From DASUZD01 sp036377055 (GTDB lineage Bacteria; Actinomycetota; Thermoleophilia; Gaiellales; Gaiellaceae): DNA of 9,354 nucleotides. Below are positions 1 to 5,997 of the stretch, piece after piece (within the stretch, counting starts at the first letter, position 1; every line of letters starts with the position of its first letter). The translations under genes were made by a program, and so were the position numbers. Under the pieces are notes generated by a model that did not search any database, had not been told where the DNA came from, and saw only the letters and a list, made by a program, of their open reading frames with translations. The stretch covers positions 1-9,354 of the forward strand of contig DASUZD010000011.1 in assembly GCA_036377055.1 (NCBI GenBank), read 5' to 3'.

Positions 1-102
1 CGGCACGTGTACGAGCGCGTGTCCGTCGTGGGCATGGCGCTCGTCCTGATGCTCTTCTTCATCGGGCTCTCGAACGACGTCGGCCGCGTCGGCGGCGGCT
101 GA
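1..102 (+). CDS. rseP: Probable RseP-type site-2 (M50) zinc metalloprotease, C-terminal end only
   Basis: Frame 1 is open from the window edge to TGA at 100-102 and gives the last 33 residues. They form one hydrophobic helix (GMALVLMLFFIGL) followed by SNDVGR and a Gly-rich tail. RIP/RseP proteases end in a final transmembrane segment followed by a short ND-containing tail, so the fit is good. The HExxH active site, PDZ domain and LDG motif lie outside the window. Synteny supports the call, because actinobacteria commonly carry dxr-rseP-ispG in that order and ispG lies one gene downstream on the same strand. Family role: intramembrane cleavage of anti-sigma factors or signal-peptide remnants. 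The stop lies 6 bp from the stop of the convergent gene. The identification rests on a short tail plus context. Confidence 0.6.
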   Translation, partial: RHVYERVSVVGMALVLMLFFIGLSNDVGRVGGG

Positions 103-108
103 CCGCCG

Positions 109-948
109 CTAGTAGCGCCGCGACCAGGGCGTAATCGCCCTCGCCGGCGCGGCGACGGCGCCTGCCGACCGTGCCACGCCGGCGAACGTCCCCAGCTTCG
201 CCGACCACTCCGTGTCGAAGACGCAGCTGTAGTGCGTTCCTTGGTAGTCGCCGGTCGCACTGATGTGCACGATGCCCTGTGCGTTGCCGGCGGTGTCGAG
301 CTTTCCTCGGATGTAGCTGCCCGTGAACTCGCCGCCCGAGTCGTCCTCGAAGTCGAACGTCAAGTCGGGCTGAATCGGCGTGAGGCCGTGCGTCTGAAGG
401 GTGGCCTGAACCGTCACGTCGGGCTGCTGGCAATGCACCTTGAGCTCGAAGTTCGCGTTCGTGAAGGAGTGGCCGTCGGGCGTGACGTCGAAGCAGATGC
501 CGAACCCGTTGTTGGTGAAGCCGCAGTAGTGGCCGGGCTTCGCCGTCGGCGGCGGAGGCGGTGGGGGCGGGGGTGGCGGCGGTGGAGGAGGCGGCGGGGG
601 TGGAGGCGGTGGCGGGGGTGGAGGCGTCGGTTGCGGCGCCGGCTTCAGCCCGATGACGACCTCGCAATCGGGCGCGACCTTGTCGCGCGGGTCGCCGTAG
701 ACGGTGTCGCGGCCGGGGCCGCAGAAGAACCGATCGGCGCCAGGTCCGCCGTAGAGGCGGTCGGCGCCGCCGCGTCCGTAGATGGTGTCGTTCCCGCCCT
801 TGCCGTAGATCGCGTCGGCGCCCGGCGTGCCGCGCAGCACGTCGGCGTGACTCGTACCCACGATCGTCTTCGCGCCCGCCGCGCCGACCATGGTCAGCGT
901 CCCGAGAACGACGAGCGCGATCAGTACTAGCCTGCCGCCGCCGCGCAT
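109..948 (-). CDS. Secreted RTX (haemolysin-type calcium-binding) protein with poly-proline linker
   Basis: The protein has 279 residues. Residues 1-26 are a signal peptide (basic start, LVLIALVVLGTL core, AGA cleavage site before Lys27). Residues about 28-85 carry RTX nonapeptide repeats of the GGxGxDxhx type (GTPGADAIYG, KGGNDTIYG, RGGADRLYG, GPGADRFFCG), which in this family form a calcium-binding beta-roll. Residues 109-134 are 26 consecutive prolines. Residues about 138-255 form a Cys-containing, beta-rich domain starting HYCGFTNNG that I do not recognise by name. It resembles the G-Y-x-G...F-x-V modules of other secreted actinobacterial proteins. The likely location is extracellular or wall-associated. 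The ATG at 946-948 has only a weak AGAAAG upstream. A poly-Pro run this long would be expected to need EF-P. The gene is convergent with rseP and divergent from ispG. The molecular function is unknown. Confidence 0.85.
   Translation of the reverse strand: MRGGGRLVLIALVVLGTLTMVGAAGAKTIVGTSHADVLRGTPGADAIYGKGGNDTIYGRGGADRLYGGPGADRFFCGPGRDTVYGDPRDKVAPDCEVVIGLKPAPQPTPPPPPPPPPPPPPPPPPPPPPPPPPPTAKPGHYCGFTNNGFGICFDVTPDGHSFTNANFELKVHCQQPDVTVQATLQTHGLTPIQPDLTFDFEDDSGGEFTGSYIRGKLDTAGNAQGIVHISATGDYQGTHYSCVFDTEWSAKLGTFAGVARSAGAVAAPARAITPWSRRY
547..624 (-). repeat. Poly-proline codon tract (26 consecutive CCN codons)
   Basis: Every in-frame codon from 624 down to 547 on the minus strand is CCN, giving Pro109-Pro134 of the RTX protein. 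All four CCN codons are mixed, so the tract does not look like simple single-triplet slippage. It separates the RTX part from the C-terminal domain and would form a stiff polyproline II rod. Confidence 0.95.
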
Positions 949-961
949 CTTTCTGTCAACA

Positions 962-990
962 AAGGTACTCCTCCCTCACGGCCGCTACAA
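962..990 (-). promoter_or_regulatory. Candidate promoter of the RTX gene
   Basis: On the minus strand TTGTAG (990-985) lies 17 bp from TACCTT (967-962), a sigma70-like -35/-10 pair. A start point about 7 nt downstream would leave a leader of only about 6 nt before the ATG at 948. A GGGAGGAG (977-970) lies too far from that ATG, about 20 nt, to be its ribosome site. It is predicted from spacing and motif only, and the element overlaps the ispG promoter region. Confidence 0.35.
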
Positions 991-999
991 GGGGGCCTC

Positions 1000-1005
1000 T
1001 ACAAT
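1000..1005 (+). promoter_or_regulatory. -10 element TACAAT, leaderless-type promoter of ispG
   Basis: TACAAT differs from TATAAT at one position and ends exactly 7 nt before the ispG ATG (1013). Transcription would therefore start on or next to the start codon. No Shine-Dalgarno sequence precedes the ATG, as expected for a leaderless mRNA. No good -35 is visible 16-18 bp upstream. CTACAA occurs twice, at 985-990 and 999-1004, and the second copy overlaps the box. Confidence 0.6.
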
Positions 1006-1012
1006 CGCCGCG

Positions 1013-2146
1013 ATGGCGAGCGAGCGGCAGATCTCCGTCGGCGGGGTCAAGATCGGGGGCGGCGCTCCGGTCGTCGTGCAGTCGATGACGCTGACCATGA
1101 CGCACGACGTCGAGGCGACGACCGCGCAGATCGCGGCGCTCGCCTCCGCGGGCTGCGAGGTCGTTCGCTGCGCGGTCCCGAAGAACGAGGACGCGGAGGC
1201 GCTCCGGCGGATCGTCCGCTTCTCGCCGATCCCGGTGATCGCGGACATCCACTTCAACGCCTCGCTCGCGCTGAAGGCGATCGACGCCGGCGTCGCGGCC
1301 GTCCGCATCAACCCCGGCAACATCGGCGGCCCCGAGAAGGTCGAGCAGGTCGTGCGCGCCGCGAAGAAGGCCGCCATCCCGATGCGCATCGGGGCGAACG
1401 CAGGCTCGCTGCCGCAGCACCTCCAGGAGCTGGCGCGCAAGGACACAGCCGAGGCGCTCGTCGTCGAGGCGCTCGAGCAGGTCGAGCTCCTCGAGAGGCT
1501 CGACTTCCGCGACTTCAAGATCTCGGTGAAGGCGAGCCACGTGCCGACGATGATCCGCGCCTACCGGTTGCTCTCCGAGAAGGTCCCGTACCCGCTCCAC
1601 CTGGGAGTCACGGAGGCGGGCACGCCGTTCTCCGGCTCGATCAAGAGCGCGGTCGGGATGGGCGCGCTGCTCATGGACGGGGTCGGCGACACGATCCGCG
1701 TCTCGCTCACGGCAGACCCGGTCAAGGAGGTCGAGGTCGCGTGGGAGATCCTGAAGGCTCTCGGCCTACGGGAGCGCGGCCCGGTGATGATCTCGTGCCC
1801 GAGCTGCGGCCGCGACAACGTCGGCGTCGAGAAGCTCGCGGTCAAGGTCGAGGAGCGGCTTCGCGCCTACGTGCAGCCGTTCGAGGTCGCCGTGATGGGC
1901 TGCGCCGTGAATGGCCCCGGCGAGGCGGGCGACGCCGACTTCGGCATCGCGGGCGGCCGCGACGTGGGCTTCATCTACGCGCACGGGCGCGTGCTGAAGA
2001 AGGTCTCGTCCGACATCCTGATCGACGAGCTCTTCCACGAGATCGACCGCTGGATCGAGGGCGGCATGCAGCGCCCGAAGCGCCTGAAGATGGCCAAGCC
2101 GGCCGCGCTCGCGATGGCCGAGGCAAGCCTGATCCCACTCGACTGA
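1013..2146 (+). CDS. ispG: 4-hydroxy-3-methylbut-2-en-1-yl diphosphate synthase (IspG/GcpE)
   Basis: The enzyme performs the penultimate step of the MEP isoprenoid pathway, the reductive ring opening of MEcPP to HMBPP with an Fe4S4 cluster and reduced flavodoxin or ferredoxin, in the cytoplasm. The protein has 377 residues, the normal short bacterial form. The N-terminal TIM barrel shows VVVQSMT (21-27), IADIHFN (76-82) and VRINPGN (97-103). The cluster domain has CPSCGR (Cys262, Cys265) and GCAVNGPGEAGDAD with Cys297 and Glu304, the three Cys plus Glu expected as cluster ligands. The ATG at 1013 was chosen because the protein then starts at the conserved ISVGGVKIGGGAPV and a -10 box lies 7 nt upstream. 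The frame is open back to 890, but that extension overlaps the opposite gene and has no family match. All key residues are present. Confidence 0.97.
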   Translation: MASERQISVGGVKIGGGAPVVVQSMTLTMTHDVEATTAQIAALASAGCEVVRCAVPKNEDAEALRRIVRFSPIPVIADIHFNASLALKAIDAGVAAVRINPGNIGGPEKVEQVVRAAKKAAIPMRIGANAGSLPQHLQELARKDTAEALVVEALEQVELLERLDFRDFKISVKASHVPTMIRAYRLLSEKVPYPLHLGVTEAGTPFSGSIKSAVGMGALLMDGVGDTIRVSLTADPVKEVEVAWEILKALGLRERGPVMISCPSCGRDNVGVEKLAVKVEERLRAYVQPFEVAVMGCAVNGPGEAGDADFGIAGGRDVGFIYAHGRVLKKVSSDILIDELFHEIDRWIEGGMQRPKRLKMAKPAALAMAEASLIPLD

Positions 2147-2191
2147 CGCCGCCACGGCGCGTCCGACCGCGCTCTGCGGAGACGACGTGAC

Positions 2192-2219
2192 GCTTCCGAG
2201 CAACTTCGGGGTCAGACCC
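2192..2219 (+). repeat. GGGGTCAGACCC repeat unit, copy 1
   Basis: The unit has CTTCCG at 2192-2197, then a CAA-containing spacer, then the palindromic core GGGGTCAGACCC at 2208-2219, with one C fewer than copy 2. It matches copy 2 (2292-2319), which starts 100 bp downstream in the same orientation. The core GGGTC-A-GACCC can fold only as a tiny-loop hairpin, so it may act as duplex DNA or as a processing or recognition mark. Confidence 0.65.
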
Positions 2220-2291
2220 AACCCGCCGCTCGACCACGTTCGTCGCGGAAGTACGGGCAGAACGCCTGCGGCCTGTGCGCGATCGGCGCAG

Positions 2292-2319
2292 CTTCCGGCG
2301 CAAACCGGGGTCAGACCCC
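2292..2319 (+). repeat. GGGGTCAGACCC repeat unit, copy 2
   Basis: The layout is the same as copy 1: CTTCCG at 2292-2297, spacer with CAA, core GGGGTCAGACCCC at 2307-2319. Here the palindrome is longer, CCGGGGTCAGACCCCGG at 2305-2321 (8-bp arms around a single A). I recall this core recurring in many environmental bacterial genomes near REP-like repeats, but I cannot verify that here. Confidence 0.65.
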
Positions 2320-2377
2320 GGGGTGGCCGAAAGCGCCAGAGCGGCAAGGCGCCAAGCGACATGATCCGTGCGGTCAG

Positions 2378-2400
2378 GCTCGAGCTTGCTCCGCTCGAGC
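2378..2400 (+). repeat. Hairpin: GCTCGAGC repeated with a 7-nt loop
   Basis: The self-complementary octamer GCTCGAGC occurs at 2378-2385 and again at 2393-2400. The transcript can form a perfect 8-bp stem with a 7-nt loop. It lies in the proS leader, followed 13 nt later by a second hairpin. No U-tract follows, so it is not a standard intrinsic terminator. Confidence 0.55.
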
Positions 2401-2413
2401 GGCTGAACCGCCT

Positions 2414-2439
2414 CCGCCGCTCCTCGGGATCCGCGGCGG
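2414..2439 (+). repeat. Hairpin in proS leader (7-bp GC stem)
   Basis: CCGCCGC (2414-2420) pairs with GCGGCGG (2433-2439) around a 12-nt loop containing GGATCC. It lies about 50 nt before the proS start. Whether the leader is transcribed at all depends on where proS transcription begins. Confidence 0.45.
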
Positions 2440-2472
2440 CAGCCTGGGCCTGCGAAGATCTCAGGGCGCGGA

Positions 2473-2478
2473 TAGCCT
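2473..2478 (+). promoter_or_regulatory. Candidate -10 element TAGCCT before proS
   Basis: TAGCCT fits the TANNNT pattern and ends 11 nt before the GTG start at 2490. Transcription would begin only a few bases upstream of the start codon. No Shine-Dalgarno sequence is present between it and the GTG. No clear -35 is seen. The spacing is looser than at ispG. Confidence 0.35.
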
Positions 2479-2489
2479 GCGGCGACAAC

Positions 2490-4139
2490 GTGCTCGCCCG
2501 CGCCTCCAAGCTCTTTCTACCCACGCTCCGCGAGGACCCGGCCGACGCCGAGGCCGTCAGCCACAAGTTCCTGGTCCGCGGCGGGTTCGTGCGCCAGCTC
2601 GCGGCGGGAATCTGGAGCTTCACCCCGCTCGGCTGGCGCGTGCACCGGAACATCGAGCAGATCATCCGCGAGGAACTGGACGCGATCGGCGCGCAGGAGT
2701 GGCTCGGGCCGGTGATGACGCCGGTCGAGCTCTGGCAGGCGACGGGCCGAGCGGGGATCCCCGAGATCATCCACGTCCACGACCGCCTCGGCCGCGACTT
2801 CATCCTCCCCATGACGCACGAGGAGACGTTCACGTTCCACGCGCGGGAGATCCAGAGCTACCGCGAGCTGCCGCAGGTCTGGTACCACTTCCAGACGAAG
2901 GAGCGGGACGAGCCGCGGCCGCGCGGCGGCCTGATTCGCGTCCGCGAGTTCATCATGAAGGACTCGTACTCGTTCGACCGCGACGCCGAGGGGCTGGAGC
3001 GGAGCTTCCGGCTTCACGAGGGCGCATACCACCGGATCTTCGAGCGCTGCGGTCTCGAGACGCACGAGGTCGAAGCCGAGTCCGGAATCATGGGCGGAAG
3101 CGCGTCGATGGACTTCCTGGCGCCCGCGGGCTCGGGTGAGAACACGCTCGTCACGTGCGAGAACGGCGACTTCGCCGCCGACCTCGAGATCGCGCGAACC
3201 ATCCCGCGGCCTCCGACGTTCCCCGAGCCGCTCGCGAAGCCGCAAGAAGTCGAGACGCCCGGCGTGACCACGATCGACGAACTCGCCGAGCTGCTCGGGA
3301 TCGACCCGGGGGCGACGTCGAAGGCGATGCCCGTCGTGAAGAAGGACGGGACGCTCGTGCTCGGCCTCCTGCGCGGCGACGACCGCCTCGAAGAGGCGAA
3401 GATGATCGGGGCGCTCGGGTCCGCCTACCGGCCGGCCACGGAGGAGGAGATCCGCGAGGCATTCGGGGCCGATCCGGGCTCGCTCGGGCCGATCGGGTTC
3501 GATGGCGAGGTGATCGCCGACGACGCGCTCCGCGAGGGGCAGTTCGTCGCGGGCGCGAATCGGACCGGGTGGCACCTGCGCGGCGTCGAGGCAGGCCGCG
3601 ACTACCAGCCACGTTTCGCCGACCTCCGTCAGTCACAAGAAGGAGATACCTGCCCCAACTGTGGCGGCAGGCTTCGCTTCCAGATCGCGATCGAGGTCGG
3701 CCACATCTTCAAGCTCGAGACGAAGTACTCTGAGCCGCTCGGGGCTCGATTCGTCGACGAGGACGGCTCCGAGAAGACGCTGATGATGGGCTGCTACGGG
3801 ATCGGGCCGGGACGCATCATGGCCGCGGCTGTGGAGCAGCACCACGACGAGCACGGCATCGCGTGGCCGGCGTCGATCGCTCCCTACGACGTGCACGTCG
3901 TCTCGCTTCCGGGGGCGGAGGAGATCGCGGAGCGCGCGGCGGAGCGGCTCTCGCAGGCCGGTCACGACGTGCTCCTCGACGACCGCGACCGCCGCGCGGG
4001 CGAGAAGTTCGCCGACGCCGACCTGATCGGCATCCGGATGCGGGTCACAGCAGGGCGCAAGAGTCTCGAGGACGGGGCGGTCGACGTTCGCGACCGAGCG
4101 ACCGGCGAGGAGCGGCGCGTCCCCGTGGAGGAACTCTAG
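2490..4139 (+). CDS. proS: Prolyl-tRNA synthetase, bacterial type with editing insertion
   Basis: The enzyme charges tRNA-Pro with proline (class II synthetase, cytoplasmic dimer). From GTG 2490 it has 549 residues, near the usual 565-575. It starts at the conserved KLFLPTLREDPADAEAVSHK. Class II motif 2 is TKERDEPRPRGGLIRVREF with FIMKDSYSFD (from about residue 136). GGSASMDF follows, then an INS-type editing domain at about 220-380 with the KAMPVVKKDGTLVLGLLRGD core. CPNCGG (Cys388, Cys391) precedes the EVGHIFKLETKYSEPLGA stretch, motif 3 is MGCYGIGPGR (from 433), and a C-terminal anticodon-binding domain ends the protein (DDRDRRAGEKFADADLIG). An in-frame ATG at 2361 would add 43 residues with no family counterpart, so GTG 2490 is preferred. 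The gene is followed 2 bp later by an XRE gene. Confidence 0.96.
   Translation: MLARASKLFLPTLREDPADAEAVSHKFLVRGGFVRQLAAGIWSFTPLGWRVHRNIEQIIREELDAIGAQEWLGPVMTPVELWQATGRAGIPEIIHVHDRLGRDFILPMTHEETFTFHAREIQSYRELPQVWYHFQTKERDEPRPRGGLIRVREFIMKDSYSFDRDAEGLERSFRLHEGAYHRIFERCGLETHEVEAESGIMGGSASMDFLAPAGSGENTLVTCENGDFAADLEIARTIPRPPTFPEPLAKPQEVETPGVTTIDELAELLGIDPGATSKAMPVVKKDGTLVLGLLRGDDRLEEAKMIGALGSAYRPATEEEIREAFGADPGSLGPIGFDGEVIADDALREGQFVAGANRTGWHLRGVEAGRDYQPRFADLRQSQEGDTCPNCGGRLRFQIAIEVGHIFKLETKYSEPLGARFVDEDGSEKTLMMGCYGIGPGRIMAAAVEQHHDEHGIAWPASIAPYDVHVVSLPGAEEIAERAAERLSQAGHDVLLDDRDRRAGEKFADADLIGIRMRVTAGRKSLEDGAVDVRDRATGEERRVPVEEL
4127..4132 (+). promoter_or_regulatory. Ribosome binding site of the XRE gene, inside the end of proS
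   Basis: GGAGGA within the last proS codons lies 9 nt before the ATG at 4142. It fixes that ATG as the start and implies translational coupling with proS, since terminating ribosomes leave 2 nt before the next start. Confidence 0.75.
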
Positions 4140-4141
4140 GT

Positions 4142-4441
4142 ATGGCCCGCAAGCGCCGCTTCAGCGACGAGCCCTTCGGCCCGACTGTCGAGCGGCTGAT
4201 GAACGAGGCCGGCGTGACCTACCGCGGCCTGGCCGAGAAGACGAGGCTCTCCGCCGGCTACCTCAACCACCTCGTCCACGGGAACCGGCCGGTGCCCTCG
4301 AACGAGGTCGTGGAGACGCTCGCGACCGCGCTCGGCGTCGAGCCGGCCCACTTCCGCGAGTACCGCCTGCGCGTGATCACGGAGCGGCTCGAGGCTATGC
4401 CCGAGCTGATCGACCGGCTTTACAGGCGGCTGGGCACCTAA
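4142..4441 (+). CDS. Small XRE/Cro-like helix-turn-helix protein
   Basis: The protein has 99 residues. An XRE fold spans about residues 13-68: VTYRGLAEKTRLSAGYLNHL holds helix 2, the turn and recognition helix 3, followed by HGNRPVPSNEVVETLATALGV, the usual helix 4-5 ending. The C-terminal 30 residues (FREYRLRVITERLEAMPELI...) form a predicted amphipathic helix, possibly for dimerisation. There is no ligand, peptidase or metal domain, so it would act as a bare DNA-binding repressor or as an adaptor. It starts 2 bp after the proS stop with its ribosome site inside proS, so the two are cotranscribed. Target genes are unknown. A link to proS regulation is inference from position only. Confidence 0.85.
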   Translation: MARKRRFSDEPFGPTVERLMNEAGVTYRGLAEKTRLSAGYLNHLVHGNRPVPSNEVVETLATALGVEPAHFREYRLRVITERLEAMPELIDRLYRRLGT

Positions 4442-4469
4442 GGCGCCTACTCGGCGGCGCCGACATTCA

Positions 4470-4496
4470 GGCCACGCGGGCTCTGCCCGCGTGGCC
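4470..4496 (+). terminator. Perfect 12-bp GC-rich hairpin after the proS-XRE unit
   Basis: GGCCACGCGGGC (4470-4481) and its exact reverse complement (4485-4496) enclose a 3-nt TCT loop, 28 bp past the XRE stop. The position at the end of the unit suggests a terminator. Only GTCT follows, with no U-run, as is common in high-GC actinobacteria where U-less hairpins are found. It could instead be a 3'-end stabilising structure. Confidence 0.6.
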
Positions 4497-4580
4497 GTCT
4501 GCAATGACCGGTCGACACCGCAGGTTTCGGCAAGTGGGCTTAGGTCGGAGGCCTCTTTGGCCGATACCTCGTCCGCGGCG

Positions 4581-5963
4581 ATGACGAGGACCAGATTCCT
4601 AGCGGTGGGCGTGGCCCTGCTCGCGGCGTTGGTCGCGGCCGGGCCGGCGGCCGCGCGCGACGTCCTCCGCGCGCGGGACGTTCCGCGCGCCTTCGCCCGT
4701 ACGCAGGCGTTCAGCCCGGTCACGTGGTGCGGGAGCGGCCCGTCTCCGATCGGCCGCGAGCCTTCGGTCGAGGTCTCGTCGCCGAACCAGATCCACGTCG
4801 TCTACGCCGTGCCGTCCGACGCGCCCGACCGCTTCGCGTCGCTCGCCTCGCCGATCGCGACCGACATCGCCGCGATCGACGCGTGGTGGCAGCGGCAGGA
4901 CCCGACCCGCACACCGCGTTTTGACCTGTTCCCGTTCCCGAACTGCTCCTCGCGCTTCGGGCTGCTCGACCTCGGCTACGCGCGCCTGCCGCACCCGGCC
5001 GCCTACTACGCCGGTGATGGCGGCGAGCTCCGCCTCGGCGCCGACCTCGACGTCTTCGCGCACTCGGCGAAGGTGAAGAACCTCGTCTTCTACGAGGGCG
5101 CGCTCGACGACCCGGACATCTGCGGCTCGACCGACTTCCTCGCCGAGAACGACGGCGGCCGGTTCGGGTTCGCGTTCGTCTACCTCGACTCGGATTGCCC
5201 GAACGACTCCGGCCGTGGCGAGTTCACCGCCCGCGTCGCCGCCCACGAGCTCCTCCACAACCTCGGCGCCGAGCCGGACGGGGGACCGCCGCACGCCTGC
5301 CCGGACGAGAACGCAGGCCATCCGTGCGACAGCCCCACGGACATCCTCTTCCCGTACGTGACCTTCGGGGCCACGCTCGACGGGGCGGTGCTCGACTACG
5401 GTCGCGACGACTATTACGGCCACTCCGGCTGGTGGTGGGACGTGCAGGACTCGGCCTGGCTGATGCACCTGCCGCAGTTCACGCTCGCGCTGAACGTGAG
5501 CGCGACCGGCAGCGCGACCGGATCGATCGCGATGACGGCGCCGACGGAGCTCGGCTGCGCCTCCGCGTGCACCGAGTCGCTCGACAACGGCACGCACGTC
5601 GCGCTGGTCGCGCAGCCCGCGAAGGGCGCGCGCTTCGTCGGCTGGAGCGGCGCGTGCACGGGCACCGGTTCGTGCGCGCCGACGATGGACGCGGCCAAGG
5701 CGGTCACGGCCGAGTTTGCGCCGGCGGCTGTCCGCATCAGCGTGACCCGAACCGGCCGCGGCACCGTCACGAGCACGCCGGCCGGGATCTCGTGCCCGAG
5801 CCGCTGCGCGGCGACGTTCAGCGGCGGCAGCGTCAGCCTCCGCGCGAAGCCCGCGAAGGGCTACCGCTTCGCAGGCTGGAGCGGCGACTGCGGCGGCAAG
5901 GCCGCGTGCGTGCTCACGACGGCCGCCGACCACGCGGTCGGCGCGCGCTTCCGCAAGCGGTAG
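4581..5963 (+). CDS. Secreted HExxH metalloprotease-like protein with two InlB-like repeats
   Basis: The protein has 460 residues. A signal peptide spans 1-25 (MTRTR, then LAVGVALLAALVAA, AAA before Arg26). The catalytic-type domain covers about 65-295. The zincin motif HELLH (His222, Glu223, His226) is followed by NLGA, then PPHAC and GHPCD. The metzincin third histidine in HExxHxxGxxH is replaced by Pro232, so His238 or His247 is the likely third ligand, as in other secreted actinobacterial HExLHxLGA proteins. Two C-terminal repeats (about 302-381 and 384-460) each have a QPAKGARFVGWSG / KPAKGYRFAGWSG core with flanking Cys pairs, the divergent InlB B-repeat type that acts as a spacer or surface module. 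ATG 4581 was chosen because it starts the signal peptide; the frame runs open upstream to 4491 without a signal-like sequence. Substrate unknown. No partner gene is adjacent. Confidence 0.85.
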   Translation: MTRTRFLAVGVALLAALVAAGPAAARDVLRARDVPRAFARTQAFSPVTWCGSGPSPIGREPSVEVSSPNQIHVVYAVPSDAPDRFASLASPIATDIAAIDAWWQRQDPTRTPRFDLFPFPNCSSRFGLLDLGYARLPHPAAYYAGDGGELRLGADLDVFAHSAKVKNLVFYEGALDDPDICGSTDFLAENDGGRFGFAFVYLDSDCPNDSGRGEFTARVAAHELLHNLGAEPDGGPPHACPDENAGHPCDSPTDILFPYVTFGATLDGAVLDYGRDDYYGHSGWWWDVQDSAWLMHLPQFTLALNVSATGSATGSIAMTAPTELGCASACTESLDNGTHVALVAQPAKGARFVGWSGACTGTGSCAPTMDAAKAVTAEFAPAAVRISVTRTGRGTVTSTPAGISCPSRCAATFSGGSVSLRAKPAKGYRFAGWSGDCGGKAACVLTTAADHAVGARFRKR

Positions 5964-5982
5964 CGGTCGGCTGGCGCTGAGC

Positions 5983-5988
5983 TATCCT
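5983..5988 (+). promoter_or_regulatory. -10 element TATCCT of the tRNA-Pro gene
   Basis: TATCCT lies 9 nt upstream of the first tRNA base (5998), which would give a 5' leader of about 0-3 nt. It lies only 19 bp after the protease stop, so the tRNA probably has its own promoter rather than relying on read-through. No convincing -35 is present. Confidence 0.5.
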
Positions 5989-5997
5989 GAGCCGTCG

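Larger units (their letters stand above)
2147..2489 (+). other. 343-bp non-coding gap between ispG and proS
   Basis: This is the longest gap in the housekeeping block. It contains a small hairpin right after the ispG stop (CGCCG/CGGCG, 2147-2159), two copies of a GGGGTCAGACCC palindrome with similar left flanks, two further hairpins, and a TAGCCT box just before proS. The proS frame stays open through the gap from 2187, with an in-frame ATG at 2361, but the encoded extension (MIRAVRLELAPLERLN...) has no counterpart in prolyl-tRNA synthetases and lacks a ribosome site. I therefore treat it as non-coding leader. Confidence 0.7.

Noticed and set aside
59..667. Minus-strand ORF overlapping the RTX gene in another frame
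   Set aside because: Composition is Arg/Ala-rich without domains. The 109-948 frame has a signal peptide, RTX repeats and a sensible start.
2319..2360. tRNA-Ser/Leu-like fragment (GGTGGCCGA...GGCGCC)
   Set aside because: It resembles the 5' part of a class II tRNA, but there is no anticodon arm, T arm or matching acceptor strand.
2147..2489. T-box riboswitch before proS
   Set aside because: No conserved T-box sequence of the AGGGUGGNACCGCG kind, and no recognisable specifier stem. A GGGGTGG at 2319-2325 is only a partial resemblance.
2517..3575. Long minus-strand ORF inside proS
   Set aside because: The product is Arg/Asp/Leu-rich without motifs. The plus-strand proS frame carries all class II motifs over the same bases.
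4599..5933. Long minus-strand ORF (444 codons) opposite the protease gene
   Set aside because: Arg/Val-rich, low-complexity product with no motif. It is the antisense shadow of a GC-rich gene whose signal peptide, HELLH and repeats are clear on the plus strand.
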